Source: an uncultured Zetaproteobacteria bacterium (GTDB taxonomy: Bacteria > Pseudomonadota > Zetaproteobacteria > Mariprofundales > Mariprofundaceae). Taken from it: DNA of 24,445 nt. The first letter of the stretch is position 1; the number at the start of each line of letters is the position of its first letter. The position numbers and the translations under genes were made by a program. The notes under the pieces were generated by a model. The model searched no databases and had not been told where the DNA came from. It was given only the letters and a program-made list of their open reading frames with translations. Shown one piece after another: positions 23,615 to 24,445 of the stretch. The DNA lies in contig CAMZLX010000139.1 of the NCBI GenBank assembly GCA_947311795.1, positions 1-24,445 on the forward strand. Reading direction: 5' to 3'.

Positions 23615-24222
23615 TAACCCAACATCCCTATCACAATAAAACCAAGCACAACCAAAGCTGTGGCACCAAGCGTTAACCACTCAAAATGTTTTTCAACAAA
23701 ACCACGAAGTTTGTCACCGCCCCACTGCATCATTGCACCTTCAATAAAGAAGCGTGCCCCCCGAGACACCAAAGCAGATAATATAAAGAGAATAAAATCT
23801 AAACCAAATGCACCCGCAGCAATGGTAATCACCTTGAAAGGAATGGGCGAAAACCCAGCAATCAACACAATCGCCACCCCATATTCAGCAAACCAACCCT
23901 CAGCTTTGATATATTGAGATGATAATCCGTAAAAATCGATAATCGGTTGTCCAATGCTTGCCAAGAGAAACAAACCAATGGCATAACCCAGTGCTGCACC
24001 AACGGTTGAACCTGCTGTGGTAATGGCTGCCAAACGCATACCCAGCTTGGGTTGCCCCAAGGCTAAGGCGACCAAAAGAATGTCAGGCGGAATGGGAAAC
24101 ACACTGGATTCAATCAGTGCAATAAAAAACAATGCATATTTGGCTGATGGGTGTTCTGCCCATGATAATGTCCAATGGTATAAACGGCGAAGCCATGACT
24201 CTTTTTTAATGGTTTCTGTCAT
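23614..24222 (-). CDS. YqaA/DedA-family inner-membrane protein
   Basis: A 202-residue integral membrane protein of the YqaA branch of the DedA (SNARE-associated/VTT) superfamily. It shows several hydrophobic segments (about 29-55, 66-90, 114-124, 131-156, 184-201) and the family motifs FPIPPDILL at 42-50 and GFSPIPFK at 123-130. DedA proteins are linked to membrane homeostasis and undecaprenyl-phosphate or phospholipid transport in some members; the role of YqaA is unknown. The ATG overlaps the pcm stop as ATGA, and the stop overlaps the nlpD-like start as TAATG. A pcm-yqaA-nlpD order is known from some gammaproteobacteria such as pseudomonads. Confidence 0.88.
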   Translation of the reverse strand: MTETIKKESWLRRLYHWTLSWAEHPSAKYALFFIALIESSVFPIPPDILLVALALGQPKLGMRLAAITTAGSTVGAALGYAIGLFLLASIGQPIIDFYGLSSQYIKAEGWFAEYGVAIVLIAGFSPIPFKVITIAAGAFGLDFILFILSALVSRGARFFIEGAMMQWGGDKLRGFVEKHFEWLTLGATALVVLGFIVIGMLG

Positions 24223-24445
24223 CCATTCACGCCAGACAGCAACGGTACAAACGTACAATCATCAAAATATTCTTCATGGACTTTATCTTCAAGCTTTTGC
24301 CTACGCACCAACCTATGCGATTTCCCTTCGCCCTCTGGCAACAGCAATACACCACCATCCACAAGCTGGTCCAACCATAAGTCCGATGCAAAGCCACCCG
24401 CGGTGACAATAATCGCATCAAACGGCGCATATTCTTCCCAGCCCA
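24219..24445 (-). CDS. pcm: Protein-L-isoaspartate O-methyltransferase Pcm, C-terminal part
   Basis: Pcm methylates isoaspartyl residues in damaged proteins using S-adenosylmethionine. The visible 75 codons run off the window's right end. They read GWEEYAPFDAIIVTAGG, then LWLDQLVDGGVLLLPEGEG and FVPLLSG at the end, which are the family's C-terminal motifs. The stop overlaps the yqaA-like ATG by 4 nt. This frame has no start codon in the window, so it is recognised from the translation alone. The SAM-binding half and the probable surE neighbour would lie to the right. Confidence 0.88.
   Translation of the reverse strand, partial: GWEEYAPFDAIIVTAGGFASDLWLDQLVDGGVLLLPEGEGKSHRLVRRQKLEDKVHEEYFDDCTFVPLLSGVNG

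Noticed and set aside
1..24445. CRISPR arrays, tRNA or rRNA genes, insertion sequences, phage genes, toxin-antitoxin pairs
   Set aside because: No repeated spacers, no tRNA-like arms, no transposase or integrase motifs and no flanking repeats were seen by eye; all sizeable frames are assigned to ordinary genes.

Overview
The window is a gene-dense bacterial chromosome segment with no mobile element, tRNA, rRNA or CRISPR array that I can see. The content (nadB, glnD, rsmI/lpoA/yraN, miaA, yajQ, pilT/pilU, trmB, hslO, dacC, rlpA, mltB, grpE, nlpD, pcm) is that of a Gram-negative proteobacterium with an outer membrane and type IV pili. The protein sequences look gamma- or zetaproteobacterial. 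I lean weakly to a Zetaproteobacteria-like organism, but the sequence alone does not settle this.

Layout. (1) 1-3861, plus strand: the 3' part of nadB overlaps glnD. (2) 3848-7033: yraN and rsmI on the minus strand, and an LpoA-like lipoprotein on the plus strand whose start codon overlaps that of rsmI. (3) 7042-8530, minus strand: a small accessory-looking group made of a frameshifted DUF1801 gene, a VOC protein and an AraC-type regulator. (4) 8521-13362, minus strand: a pilus motor run led by its own predicted promoter, in the order pilT, pilU, a third PilT-like ATPase, yajQ, miaA. (5) 13379-20820, minus strand: a compressed nine-gene run, in transcription order mltB, rlpA, LOG-family gene, RluA-family gene, dacC, dat, HAD phosphatase, hslO, trmB, with every junction overlapping or at most 2 nt apart. 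(6) 20821-20966: the longest non-coding stretch, a divergent control region with a perfect inverted repeat. (7) 20967-21752, plus strand: a protein joining a cyclic-nucleotide-binding-like domain to an FHA domain, ended by a hairpin that starts at its stop codon. (8) 21749-24445, minus strand: pcm (partial), a YqaA/DedA-like membrane protein, an NlpD-like LysM/M23 lipoprotein, grpE and a DUF523 gene.

Functional themes. Region 5 links peptidoglycan cleavage (MltB, RlpA, DacC) to D-alanine use (Dat), together with RNA modification and a redox chaperone. Region 4 is the retraction machinery of type IVa pili with an extra paralog. Region 8 resembles the surE-pcm-(yqaA)-nlpD-rpoS locus of other proteobacteria, but grpE lies where rpoS would be.

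Most of the window is ordinary core genome. The points that most deserve a second look are the cNMP/FHA protein with its altered phosphate-binding cassette and tailored leader and terminator, the third pilus ATPase, the DUF1801 gene whose true start and single-base frameshift can be reconstructed, and the M23 domain that keeps all its zinc-site residues. I found no convincing new multi-gene system.
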